64,000 bases of DNA, from positions 10,233,517 through 10,297,516 of the forward strand of contig NC_051435.1 of NCBI RefSeq assembly GCF_001649575.2. Direction: 5' to 3'. The position numbers were made by a program, and so were the translations under genes. Below are positions 32,623 to 45,749 of this stretch, in pieces. The notes below the pieces were generated by a model. It was not told the origin of the DNA and did not search any database. It saw nothing but the letters and a program-made list of their open reading frames with translations. Within the stretch, counting starts at the first letter, position 1. Every line of letters begins with the position of its first letter. This DNA comes from Kryptolebias marmoratus (lineage: Eukaryota > Chordata > Actinopteri > Cyprinodontiformes > Rivulidae).

Positions 32623-34184
32623 GCCCTTGTGAAATATTTTGACTTTTGAGATGAATATATATATTTTTTAAATTAATGCAGCCATATTTACATTTTACCT
32701 TCTCATTGTGCTTTTTGCTGCATTTGACGTTTCTTAATGAAAACACATTAATGGATGCATGGATTTCTAAATTTAGACAAAAACTGAGTCAGATAAAGGA
32801 TCCCACATCGACACCGAGCCAGTGTCACCTCCTCCAAAGCTTTCTTTGTTTTAATCACACTCTTGTGTAATCAGTGCTGCAGTTCCTTTTTGACAGTGCA
32901 CCATTTGCTGCTGTTAAATACTCTGTATATAATAATGCTTACTTGAAGCGAGCCTCTAAAGAACCTGTAGAGATAAAGTCAGTGCTATTATTGTAGTTAT
33001 CACTAGCAGACAGGTTAATTGTGTCTTTATCCTGAGATAACCTTTTCTTTGATAAACCCATGGGATGGATCCAAATATCAAAACTGCTGATGGCGTTATC
33101 CTCTGACTTCTTGGAGATGGGGCGCAAATCTTTTCAGGCCACCTTAAATCAGTACTTGTTCTGCCAGAAAAAAAAAAACAAAAAACAATTGCCCTTTATC
33201 ACCAAGGAGATCTGTGCTCTGGATGTCACTTTTGTGTATGTGTGTGGGTGGTGGTGGTGGGATCTCTTTTGTCAGTGCCTTTTCATTGAAATAAAATTTA
33301 AATGCTCAAATAATTGGCACAGACAGATTTGGAAGAAGTAGGAGGGCTGTAGTAGGAAGGAACAAAAGGGCTGTTCATGGTTTAAAATTTGGTTAAAATC
33401 TCAAAAACATGATTACTGCTCGGGATTTTGTTCTGTCCTTCATAATTCCTTGCTTTTGTTATTATTTGAACTGACAAAATCTTGTATAAAAGGCATTATT
33501 TCGTAATTACAGGACGAATGAGACAAATGTGTGCCGTCTTTTTCCATTTATCACTTCTATTGATATTAAACATTTCTATTATGGAAAGTGACTTTCACAT
33601 CTATTTAATTCTTGACTAAATTGTTTTCCGAGCGATGAATTTGCAAACACAACACTGCTTTTTGTTAAACAGATGCTGATAGTGATACTTTTAACAAGCC
33701 TAACTAAATGTTGCTTGCTGGCAGGCCGACTTTTTTCTGTGGTCTTTGCACTGCATGAGAAACTACAAAATAGGATAGATAACAGTTTGCTTTTTTCTCT
33801 AATTACCTCGAACATGTTCAGTTTAAAATGTAACAAAATACTCCTTCAAAATAGAAAATACAAGCCTTCCTTTTTTCCAGGGTTTGCTCATGATAGTTAA
33901 AAAACATCAGTTTATGCATATATATGTATGTATAATTTTTCTATTGGGGAGATATTTTAACGAGACATTTTTTTTCATGACTTAAAGAAACATTAATATA
34001 AAAAAAATCATAGCTGTATATGCAAAGACTGTTTTGTAATCTTTAACATTCCCATTATACAGCACTTTTGTCAGAAACATTAAAACATTTCTGCTAGATT
34101 AACCATATACACTAAAATAACATTCACATAAACCGCAAGAATTTGTTAAAACTGAAAAAGTTGGCCTTGCTCAGACTAGCCATT

Positions 34185-34307
34185 CCAATCAGAATTAAAT
34201 TTTCTAAAATGAGTTTGTTCAAGAAGCTATTTACGACAGGTAAAATATTATTTGTTCACAACTTCTCCACAAAATCTCACTTCAAAAAAGTTGAACTATC
34301 CCTTTAA
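34185..34307. mobile_element. Right-arm-only fragment of the TTAAAGGG foldback family
   Basis: 'ccaatcagaattaaattttc', 'gaagctatttacgacaggta', 'cttctccacaaaatctcac' and 'gaactatccctttaa' match the right arm of 32075-32622. A left arm is not found nearby, so this is a solo arm or decayed copy. Confidence 0.6.
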
Positions 34308-35548
34308 TCTAAAAAAGAAGACTTTGCTTAGTGTCATAATTTCCTTGCATTAATATTAAACTAGTTAAACTTTAACTCCTTAGAGAACAGAACATCTTAA
34401 GTCTTCTGTGTAGCTCAGGGGTGTTCAGTAGCTGCCTGAGCAAAAAGAAACTCTCACTCCTGGTTCTTGAAGTTATTTTGCCTCTAGTCTGAAAGTTTGA
34501 ACAAATTACAGGCCACGTGGATGAGTCTGTGTTTGTCTTCAATGCAGGCGATTAGTTAGGACTCTGTACCGGTCCATCAGAACTGGAGGAAACCTTCTGG
34601 GTGAGAAGTGAAACATTATCCAGAATCGAGAAAGAAAGTCCATTTGGAGGACCTGGATATCTGAAAAGCTGCACTGACTCAGTGATTTACAACCCAAACT
34701 TTGCATGTTATAAAATTTGTGTACAATTTCACCATATACAGTATTTTACTGTTTACACCCTGACCAATCAACCAAATCTTGATTGACATTTGTTTGTATT
34801 ATCCACAATAAATCTGATTTACAATACTTTTAAAAATATACAGATCTATAAGAACATTAATTTTACAGTTTTTCACTTACATGTCAGTCAGTTGAGCTCA
34901 GTATGGATGAGTGCTGTTGAACAGGTCTGTTCTTTGTAGTAAATATCCTCACTTTATCATCCAGCATCCAGCATCCAGCTTTCTATGTGCCAACAGAGAA
35001 CAAAGTTCAGTGATTTATATCAAACCTAATGGGATGGAATGCAGTGAACCAGAAGCTTTCTTCCAAATATTATTTTAATTTTATGATCCTACAACCTGTG
35101 AATTAATGATGTGCTTTATCTTTCTCTTTCCTCCAGTGTGAGCAAAAATAGCTTCATGAGACTTTATAGAGGGTCTGTCTTTGTGTGTTTAAAACATAAT
35201 GAAAATGCAAGAGACTGACATTTGCAGCTACATTTCAGCATAAGCTCAATTCTATTATAAACCCGCAGACTTATTAAATCAACACTCAGGCTGTGTGCTG
35301 TCATGCACTTTGGAATATTGAGTGTTTTTACACAGTGATCTGCTTCTGATTGTCAGAACTTACTTCTAAAACCATCCAGCTAAAACTAAAGGGAAAAAAA
35401 AAACTTTTCAAAACCTCGTAGCAATTTAAAAAATAATCTTTATTCCCACAACTCCCACCTCACAAGAAAGATCTGGAGGTGATTTACCGAGGTGCAGCTT
35501 ATGGCTCATTCCAGCTCAGGGTGAGCAAGGTAACAACTTCATGAAATA

Positions 35549-36055
35549 AATAAGGGTCTACAATCCTTAAAGTAATGTATATGGCTTCAGTTTTAGACTA
35601 AAATGTAATATTTTGGTCAAACCTTAAAAAAAAAACATGCAGCTTATGTGATATTGGGAGATGTCAAGTTTAAAATACACGATAGGAATAGCTCTCATCT
35701 ACTCCCACATGAAATTTTAGCTCAATATCTATAAAATTAGGCTAAGGTTGATAAGTTGTTGGCTCAAAAAGTTTGACTCTTGAAAGTTTAATTAAAATTC
35801 ATCCAGTGGTTCATGAGATATTCTGCTACCAGACAGACAGAGTTAAATACAACAGTAAAAGTTTTAAACAAATATTTTAGCACAATAAGTAGCACTCAGA
35901 GTAGATGTTGTGAATGACTCTCAGCTACTATCACACCAAATTTGAGGACAATACATATAAAACTAACTGAATTAAAGCTATTTTGTTTTCAACAGTTTCT
36001 TTTTGTCAAAAATCATGTTTCACAAGATATTTTGGTAACAGAAACAGGCAAAAAC
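35549..36055 (-). repeat. Dispersed repeat family A, copy 7 (inverted, tandem units)
   Basis: On the minus strand there are two units in tandem. The block 'gtgatagtagctgagagtca' at about 35920 belongs to one, and 'aatatctcatgaaccactgg' at about 35802-35821 to the next. They are joined by the 'ctctgtctgtctggtagcag' linker. The end at 35551-35582 is the decayed terminal hairpin ('catatacattactttaagga'). Confidence 0.72.
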
Positions 36056-37306
36056 ATGATCCCTCTGCCTTCAACTTTTGGCAGCACGCAATAAATAAAA
36101 TGATTTTGCCTTTTTTAAATCTGAAATTTGTTGAAAATGACATAGTGAAACTCCTAATCTTTATTTGTATGTCTTATAAACAAAGGAATCTAACTTTTAT
36201 CTGATTTAAAACAAAAAAAGACGTCAGATTTTTACAGTCTTACAAATGATGACGTTCTCAATTATTAACACAATCTAAGTACATTTATATGAATTAGTGA
36301 GATTGTTCTTTTGAGCATTGTCGTCTTTAAATATCAGTGTCTTCAAATGAATGAACAAAAGACGAAATGGACAGGCAGATGAGAGAAGTGCATTACAGAC
36401 TGCAGAGGAGATCCAAATTGGTGCGTGGGATGAATAATACATTTTGTCTCCATCCTTTAGTCCTGTAAGTTAGCACAATGACAGTGATCAAAGTTGAGTC
36501 TGGGAGGGATGGTATTAAAGGGGGGAGATTAAAATGGTTGGAAGAGAGTAAAACAGAACACCAGAGGAGGATAGAGGTTATTTCTGTCTCTTGTCAGATT
36601 CTGTCTCGACTTGTTTTACATTCACACTTTCCCTCTTTATCCCAAAGCTCCTTTTTCTGGTGAAACAAATAGGTTTGATAATTTCATGTGGAAACAGCTG
36701 CCCCAGACCGATGCAGCCACACACTGACTCAGGGGCTGCCCCCCACCTTTTCTTTTCTCTGAAGCGTTACTGTTGGAAGTTTGAAAAATACATGGCAATA
36801 AGAGCACAAGATATGCTAAAAAATGCTAAAATATTATTTTAAACATATAAACACAGAAGCGTGAACACGGCCCTCCTCCTCCCCAAAACGCACACAGAGC
36901 CAAAACAGATGCCTCGTCTCTGGTGTATTGTGTTTGTAAGATAGCTGGGCGGGTGTGGGCGTTTGCAAAACAACACAGTTTGCACCTGAGTCAAAATCCA
37001 TCTCTGCTTTCGCCGCCATCAGCGCAGGGGGAAAAGGAGCTGAGTAGGACACATCAAGGCGAGTCCACTCCCCCTGCAGAACGCTGAGCCTGTCTGCCCC
37101 ATGCTTGCTTTGTCTGCTCACTTCCAGTTCATGTTTGCTTTAAGCTCAGTTAGCAACTGTCGCCCTCTTTGTGCCATAAATATTACTCTGAGAACCATTT
37201 TTGGAGAGGCCACTGTCAGTCCCTCTACTTAATTATGATTTTAGTTAGAGCATGATGTAAAAGGAAGGAGTGTGGCGTATGAAACTGAGAAATATTTATC
37301 TCTGCA

Positions 37307-37670
37307 GAAGGCGATAAATGGTTTTGCCTGTGCATGTGGGTTTGTAACATTAGCAAAATATCTCATAAACCTGAAGAGTGATTTTAATAAAACTATCAGT
37401 AAAAAATAAGTAGTTGTACAATTAACTTTTAGAGTTTAGGATGGCTGCCACAGCTAAGCAAACTTAACAAACAAACAAAAAAAAATGTCTATAACTCTGT
37501 CAATTTTGCAAATATTGAGCTAAAATTGGATGTGGTAGAAGCTGAGAGTCACCCCTAACACACACTCCAAGTGCTAATGCATCTTGTGAAATTTTTGCAA
37601 TGTCACCTGAGATAGTGCATAACCTTATTTACCATGTTTGACCAAAACAACTATAATTTCATACCTTCTG
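37307..37670 (+). repeat. Dispersed repeat family A, copy 8
   Basis: 'aaaatatctcataaacctga', 'aggatggctgccacagctaa' (YY1-like core), 'tgagctaaaattggatgtgg', 'agctgagagtcacccctaac' and 'acacactccaagtgctaatg'. The terminal hairpin is not recognisable. Confidence 0.76.
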
Positions 37671-38800
37671 CTTGGCTTTTTTAAAATTTAGTTTTTGTTT
37701 GTTGTGTTGGCCCTTTTGCACACATTTGCACACGCACACAAACAAGAAAAATACATCAATTCCTGCAGTAACAATACTCTATCATTAACTTGTTGAAGCG
37801 AAGTTACACAATAGGCAGCAACAGTCTTTTGTTTTTGAGAGAAACACAGAAAAGCTCTCAGTGAGTTGGTAAGATTTATGCCCATCCATGTAGTAGGATC
37901 TATATGCTTGAGGGAAATGACTGCATACTCAAGGGGCACCAAATACAGTAATTGTGGTGCTTCGAGCTCAGCCAGTATAGGACTGAAATAAAACAAGTGC
38001 TCTCTCACAATCCTTGGCTGCTAAAAATAAGCCTGCTCAGATGAGGGTGGCGGATTCTCGGCTGCATCCTCTGCTCTGTGGCTGTGGAGGAAACTGTTTG
38101 ATAAGTGCGGCACTATGAGAAAGCGATTGGTACTGTGTGCCTCTGTGAGCGTGACATGCAGTACATAAAGGCTTTTTATCTATGGCACACAATACTGTAC
38201 TCCATCCAGCTTTGTGTACACTCTGGAAATCTTAAATTCACAAAGGCAACATTTGACGGAATCAAGTTAAATGCACCAAAGCACTTGCTGTGCACTGTAT
38301 AAGTACTTAGGATAAATACTGAAATACTTCTATTTGCATATAAGCAATTAAAAATGCATTTCAAATACTTCATAACAAGGATTTTCTATGAAACACTTGT
38401 TTCCTAGCAACTGCAACCAGAATATGTTGCATCTCCACATTGCCAGGACTTTACATGTTTTAATTCAAATGTAGAACTATTTTACATGCTGTCTATTTTT
38501 ATGTGGAATAAAGTAAGATTTCAAGAATAATTTCTCTCAATATCTTTAAGTGCAGAGTGAATAAACCCCCACAGACTGAAGGGTGGTTTCACCTGGTTGA
38601 GCTAAACCACTTTCCCTCGAGTTGGTCACTCACTCCATCATTGTCTTTTCACTGTCACTGCAGTGTCTGCTGTGGGAAAGGGGTGAATATTTCAGCAGTG
38701 TCTTCCATTTTTTCTTTAAGCTTTTGTTTGCAAACAGTAAGGCCCACCCCCAGGTAGTGAAGTGTTTATGTTCTCCCAAAAAAGCAATTGGCAGTTTGTT

Positions 38801-39047
38801 AAAGGTACTCATTGCAAAGTCATGAAGACCAGTCCACTAAAATAAAAAAAAAAGTAAAGTAAAAAAAGGCATTGGTACATTTTTATGCTCAGATTTGTTG
38901 AGTAAAGTATGCAGATAAAAGTCTTTTGTTTACATTGAGTGTGTACCCACATTTCAGAGTTGCTAAACCCTTTTACACTGCAACATTTGATATAAACCAG
39001 GATAACCTCCTTTATGTTGGATTTTATCATTTGCAATGAGTACCTTT
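38801..39047. mobile_element. 247-bp MITE-like element with 18-bp perfect terminal inverted repeats
   Basis: AAAGGTACTCATTGCAAA at 38801-38818 is exactly matched by its reverse complement at 39030-39047. The interior is AT-rich and non-coding. Flanking bases suggest a short TTA/TA target duplication but do not prove it. It appears once in this window. Confidence 0.72.
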
Positions 39048-42000
39048 ATATGATTACAAGAGAATTCTGGCATCTATACTACTTTCTTTCTTATCTTTTC
39101 TCTGTTTTAAAATGTCCTTGTATCAGGGAAAAACATCTATGAAATACAAAACAATTTTGTAAAATTGATGCCTATGAACCTCTGCCAAGAAGCCAGACAT
39201 GTATATAACATAAATGTATTTGGGTCTTCTCATTGCAACAATTTTTTTTTCACATTAACATTAATAATCTGCCAAAGTGGTCTTACAGTGAAGATTGCTT
39301 TTATTCGTAATACTGAGAACAGCCATGTGTTTACAGGCTATATCTGAATTTGTTGGATGTACGTAGCTCTGCATGTAATTCATAATGCACTTCACTCCCA
39401 TGCATTTTTGATGCTATGGAAAAATAGAGCAGGCTTAAAGCCTCTACTTGCCTTCACCACAGGAGCCAAAGCTCCCATTGGCGTTCAGCCTCAGGGAGCT
39501 GATTGGACTAAATGTTGCAGAATGGAGTGCTGTTTTTTCTCCTTCTTTGTGCTTCTTTTTTTTCAGGGTCATGTAAGCACAAAGGGGCTTGATTTTCTCA
39601 CCCAGCTGTTATTGTGAAGGTCTGGTGAGATCAATGGGTTTACAGGAGCTGGGACAATAAAGATTATAAAAGAACCGAGGAAGGTGAGGTCACAGCTGAC
39701 CCGAGTGACAGGTGAGGCGTCTCAAAAGGAAACATGGGTTTCTGTTTAACTTCAATTAAAGACAAAGGCACTGAGGTGGAGAGAGGAAAACACAAGAGGA
39801 AAATAATAATTCATCAAGTGATTGACTTGTTCATAGAAATGAAAACTCATATGCAAACTGTAGCTTTTTTAATAAGCCCAAATAAATTGCCTAACTTACA
39901 TTTGACCCATCTGTCCTTTCCTTCATTGCTAGAGAGCTATAGTGAAAGCAATAATGTGGAAAAACTAAATTAATTGGGGTAAAATGGGGAGCATGCTTCC
40001 TGAAGGCACTGAAGCTGAACATGGGTGAATGTGATGGCTTTCACTGAAATGCTTTAGAAAACTAAGCTCAATTATGGGCAACTTGTCAAATAGTGTAAAT
40101 AATTCAGCATCTCTGATGCATAATGCAGTCAAACAAAACTAAACCGTGAAAAAAATTCCCACTCAAAAGAACTACTGACCACTGCTTCGCCTTTTTGTTG
40201 AATTTCAAAGCATTTGAGAACGACAGCGAAAAACAGTTGGCTTGGATAAGACTTGAGAATAAGCCCTTAAATGATGTTAGAGTTTAATTCCACAACCTAA
40301 GCTTTACAAATGTGAAACTTGGTGAGTTATTCAGCAAAATACTGATCTTACAAGATCATATTCTGATTTATTAGTAGTCAGTAAACTGAGATAAAGCAGT
40401 GGATTTGCTTCCTATGTGCACCTCCGGGTACAAACAAATGTCTGTGTCACATACTGCAGTAAGCTAAACAGTTTTTACTGTGCATAAGCAACTCTGTCAT
40501 CAGTTCCTTGGCTAGAAAAATGCACAAGATTTATATACAGCAATCTAAAAACACAAAGAGGAAAGAAACAAGGCCCTGCGGTTTTTTTTTCTTTTTGTTT
40601 GTTTTGTTTTCTTTTTGGAATAGAACCCTCTATCCCAGGAAATGTACTACAAAATGTGCCACCATCTCTTATTCATACTGACAGGAAGGTCTCAGGTCAG
40701 CTGTCCCCTCCAGGACAAACATCCGCCATTCAAAACTGCAAATCTAAGCTGCGGTAAACGGAGAATACCTCACACAGCAACAACTGGTTTACAAAACTTA
40801 AACCAAAAAATGATGAGAGAAAAGGACTCAATTAAAGGAGGAGCTTTTCGGTTTCAGTTTACATTTTTCAGTGTGTCCTTTAAAAACTGTGAACTTTTGA
40901 TACTGCACTTAATTTAAGGGGCCTTTATGACACCGTCTTTAACTGTGCCATTTTAAAGCTTGTGACATTTGGACAAATTATTCTTTAAATATACAAACTA
41001 AAACTTTGCTCACACCAAATTGGAAGTTTGTAAAGCTGTTGCTGGCGATGCTGTGTCATCAGTTGGGGGAATTATTCATTCTGGCTCAGCTCAAAATATG
41101 CTTACCATCTGTTCCAATTTATTCCAGCACCCAACTCATGGCTCATGTTTAATGTATCTATGCTAATAGCATCATCTTTGTACAGTACAATGGCAACCTC
41201 TACATCAGGAAATCAGTGGAGGCAATGAGGAGGGGAGACCTGGCTGTATGAATGCCTCCAAATTAACCTTTTGTCTAAATCGCGTGCTTCATCAGCTCAA
41301 AACACGTAAATGTTTGTCCTTCTGAAGTATACAACTTTAATCAAATGCTATTCAAATTTGACAACTTTTATATTCAAATAGCACATTGTAAAACATCAAT
41401 TTGATTTAGAAGTGGACTATTATTGAACACACTGAAGCAGAATTAAACATTTATTCAAGTACTTTGTGGGAGAGATCATGAATGATTTACTTTAATGTTA
41501 ATATTCCTAAATTATAAACATATTGATCTTATCCTTCCCTTAAACCAGGGCACTTCTGTATTGCGTAAATGGTGAAGCGTTCTTCCGTTTTTAGCCACAG
41601 GACCATAATTTGTCATAGAGCCATTTGCTTGGTCACACATAAATTTGCAAAAACCTCTGGTTCAGACATTGTTCAACATTAACCATGACTTGCATAACAT
41701 ACTCAGAGAAAGGATGCAGCTCTTACCAGTGGGAGAGAAAAAACTTTGTATTTTAAACACTGTGGTGATCTGCTGTCAAACCAAGGAACGAAGAAACAGT
41801 GAAGCTTTCACAATAGACACTATACACTTCAACAATCCACCAAAGCAACAGATTGTTTTCATGTTTGATCATTTGACTGATGGAAAACTAACAGACTGAC
41901 ACTTTTTTTCTGAAAAGTTTCTTCGCTGTAAGTTCGCTGTCAGGATGCTACAGATGCTTATGGAGGAGGGAAGATGACTGGTTTGTTTTGGTTTGATCAT

Positions 42001-45000
42001 TTACTGACATCTCACACAGTAACACCTAGGACACTTTATTTAGCTTAAAATATTTGCTGCCAAAAACGGAATAATAACACTGATCGTTACAATTACAAAT
42101 GAGTAAGTTTCAAACTCACCATTTTAATGGTGTATCAGGACTGATGGAGTGTAGCACGCAGCATTTATTCCTCTCTGCAGCTTTTAAAATACCATCCAGC
42201 TTTAATCTTCATGATGAATAACTTCACTGATCTTACCCTTGCGGATGTACTGATAAGCTTATATTTTTCCGTTGTTTTACTGCATAAAAAACACATCATG
42301 TAAAACTTCTTTTCATCATTGGAAATGCCCCCTAAAAAATATGGAGCGTTTTTAGCAGTTTTGGAGATTAAAACTCCCGAGCACTGTCACAAAGTTCTGA
42401 TTTGATGTGTGGAGAAGTGTCTACCTACAGAACAGTACTGATTACTGTCTTATAATGTCTTCGTAGGTGATTTCCGACCATTTTCATCAGTAATCCTCCC
42501 AGCGACTGAAGACTGATAGCTGTAGGATCTTAATACCACCTGATTGTTGCAGCCTGTCTGCAGAATATTCATTTTTCTTTACATTTTTGTACACCTGTCA
42601 GTGACAAGAGCACTGGGTGGGAAATTCCTGAAAACCAGAAGAAGCAAAGTGAACAAAGCAGTGTAATGTCAGTAGAAGAGAAATATGTATTCTTACAGAT
42701 ATAACATACTAAACCTGCATGTGTCAGAACTTAGACCCACACATGTACTTTTTGTTCATGTCTACTACTACAATGCATCACTCCTTCAAACTGTGACTGT
42801 TGTCCACATGAAGGAGTATTTCTTCCAGACTGCATCAGATATGACTGACACACCTATGTAATGATGCAATGATGCAACCACTCTTTCAGTTATGTAAGCA
42901 CGCCCTGCAAGAGTTGCAATTATTTCTTGCTTGTGTCAGAGTGGTGCCAGGTGAACTTTTCATCTCTTTGCAAATGAAAAGTTGAAACAGCTTGAAGACT
43001 TTCAACTATACATTTTATTGTTCCCAATAGTATACATACTATAGTATGAATGTTACAAAGTCTCATTTTTGGGGATACTTTCAGGGCTTCTGTGAAATTT
43101 TAGTAAGCTGAATACAGAGCCTGGCTACTGTCAGGTATGGTAGAAACCATATGAATATTCAGTAAATATACATGTCAGAAGTTTTAATTCTTTAACAGAA
43201 TTAAGACTGTAAGCAAATCTGTGAACACAATTTACCAAACTATATGCATAATACCAATGTTTTGGTGAATTTGTGTAATTTCCTAAATAAAAAATCAACA
43301 GCCTCTGTTTCTAGTTTCACACATAATATTTACTGGACTTCGTAGTTACGCCCAAAACACTCAGTCACTGTGTCAGAATATATCCTAAAGATTCTTATGT
43401 AAAAGTAGCCATCTTATGATTCTAGTAAAAGGATGAACAGGAACAGTCTCAACCTTTTTATAGCAAACCCACAAACAGCTTGCACAAATGTGTCCCCTAG
43501 CAATTAGTAGCTCAGACGGCAGCATTTTAAGCCAAACAGTAATCTTTTCCCATCCTAACCAAATGTTTTGCTCCAAAACCAAACCAAGACGTTTTGGTGC
43601 CTAACCACTGCAGCCAGAACAGTATTAGTTTTTCTGTCAAATTGTAAACACAAAGCTGACTAATTTTACTTTATGAACCTGCCATTGCAATGCTGTCAGT
43701 TGTTGGAACTGTGCTTGTCCTCTTATCCCTTTTGCCTCCGTTAGACTTAGAATATTTATTACATTATTTAAAAAACAACAACATTATCTTTAATTGATAT
43801 GCAGGGTTGCCTACGGATGTCTTTTCCAAATCTCTAGGATGACAGTGATTTAACAGAATGTCAATGTTTCCGCATAAGCTTGAAAACGTTCCAATAAAAT
43901 CGAGCTTTAGATTTAAACCATTTTGATGACCTTGCATAGCACTTTACTTCATGAGTACATCAGTTTCCAGAACATTATCAAAGCAAATAAATAAATGAAT
44001 GGAATAAAAATCTAGGTGTTCCTAAGGGTACAGGACAAAAAGCATCAAAATTTATCTAACAGCACAGAGCCAAAACTGAGCATGACATCAAAATAAGAGT
44101 CCATTAAATAAATAAATACATAAATTCATGAATAAATACCCACATATCTTTAGATAAAAACCAACCTATTTGAACTGTGATCCTATCCATCCTTTTGAGA
44201 TTTATTTATTGATTGCCATAAGGCAGAGGTGCAAAACAAACATGAACGAGGCTTATTTTAGTCCTACTGCTGTTGGCGAAAGGCTGGCATTATAATCATA
44301 TTGAAACAAGAAAAAAAAAACTTAAAACAGAAACTTGCAACAAATATTTACAGTGAATGTATTTTTGCACTTTAGTGTCCTGCATTTACTTTCAACAGAA
44401 CGACAGACATTAAATGCACAATGCTGCAAATGTCTTCTGTCAAAAAAATTAATAATACTTTGTTCACTTGCATATGTTTAATTCTGCCTCATAAAATCTT
44501 CTCTGGCTCTCAGTCATCAGCCGGATGAATCTTAAATCCACCCTGCGCTGAGCCAATCCAATCTTTCAATTTGTCCTCTAATGACAACCGCTCTCATCAA
44601 AACATATTTAAGTATGTCTGTCTCCATTTGTGATCTGCTGCAGAGAGAAATGCTGCTTCTGAACGACCAAGCCTGAAAGGGGCCACATCAAATAACTTTA
44701 GCTTTGAGGAAGATGAGAGACGGGCATCATCTTAATCTTTTGCTCCCAGAAAGGGCCTTTACTGCTACCTTTAATCACCTCGCTGTGAATTCTCACTGCT
44801 GCCTCATGCATTCCTCATTCCATTTTATCCTGTCCAAAAGAGAACCACACAGCCTTGAAAGAAACCACAGAGGACAGCTGAGGTGGCTCATTAACACCAC
44901 ACATGTCCAGTTCTGGGAAATATGCTGCCTCATGGCTTAATTAGAACATACTGTGGTTGGAAATAATACCGTGTGTATTTATAATAATTTCACATGAAAG

Positions 45001-45720
45001 CGCCTACATGTAATAAGTCTAAACAACCCTCAGATAATCAATTTGTAGTTTTAATCTTCTCTGAATTTGCACATGAGATAGAAAATGCTGCAGCACTGTG
45101 AACATGTAACTTTTGGGGGATTTTTTTATTTTTTAAAGCTAACTGCTTATGGCCAAAGCCTAATGTTTATATATTACTCAATAAAAAGCCTTGCATGACT
45201 ACTGCTGAAGGATCCCGTCTCAGTGGGGTAATATCAGTGTGCAGTTTCTTCTCTGCAGTTACTGACACTAAAGAGCGATTGAGGAAGCAAAATGATTGAC
45301 AATACAAAGGCAAAAAAACAAACAAAAAAAAACTTCACTGACATAATTTTAGTTTATGATGAACGAAGCAGAAATTAAGCTACATGTTACCTAAACTGGA
45401 AATCGTAAAAAGAAAAAGAAAAGAAAAAAGCTGCATGTAGGTAGTTTTTTTCAGATCTTGTATATCTGGCTGTTGTTATTTTTTTTTTCAAAAATAAATA
45501 TATATCTGGATTGATTCAGTGGTGCATCTGGCAGTGGGCACGATGCAGCAAGCAGTCACAAGAGAGCTGCAAGAGTCTGTGTCTGCTGTGAAGTCAGCCA
45601 GATGGGAGACAACATCTTCTTCACCGCAGGGAAAAGCAGTGGACAGAAACAGGTGAAGAGGAAGAGACACATTTTTTATTTTTATTTTTTTATTTTTATT
45701 TTTTAAAGAAGCAGAGTGAG

Positions 45721-45749
45721 TGTGTCTGTGTGTGTGTGTGTGTGTGTGA
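45721..45749. repeat. (GT)n microsatellite
   Basis: An interrupted GT run of about 29 bp. Confidence 0.9.

Larger units (their letters stand above)
30366..35548. other. Intergenic stretch downstream of kcnj3
   Basis: No coding exon recognised. It holds the foldback at 32075-32622, a half-arm of the same family at 34185-34307 and a short (TTTC)n run at about 31719-31736. Open frames up to about 106 codons are without resemblance to known proteins. Confidence 0.7.

Noticed and set aside
37688..38008. 106-codon minus-strand frame as a possible transposase remnant
   Set aside because: Some stretches look protein-like, but I could not match them to any known transposase or reverse-transcriptase motif.
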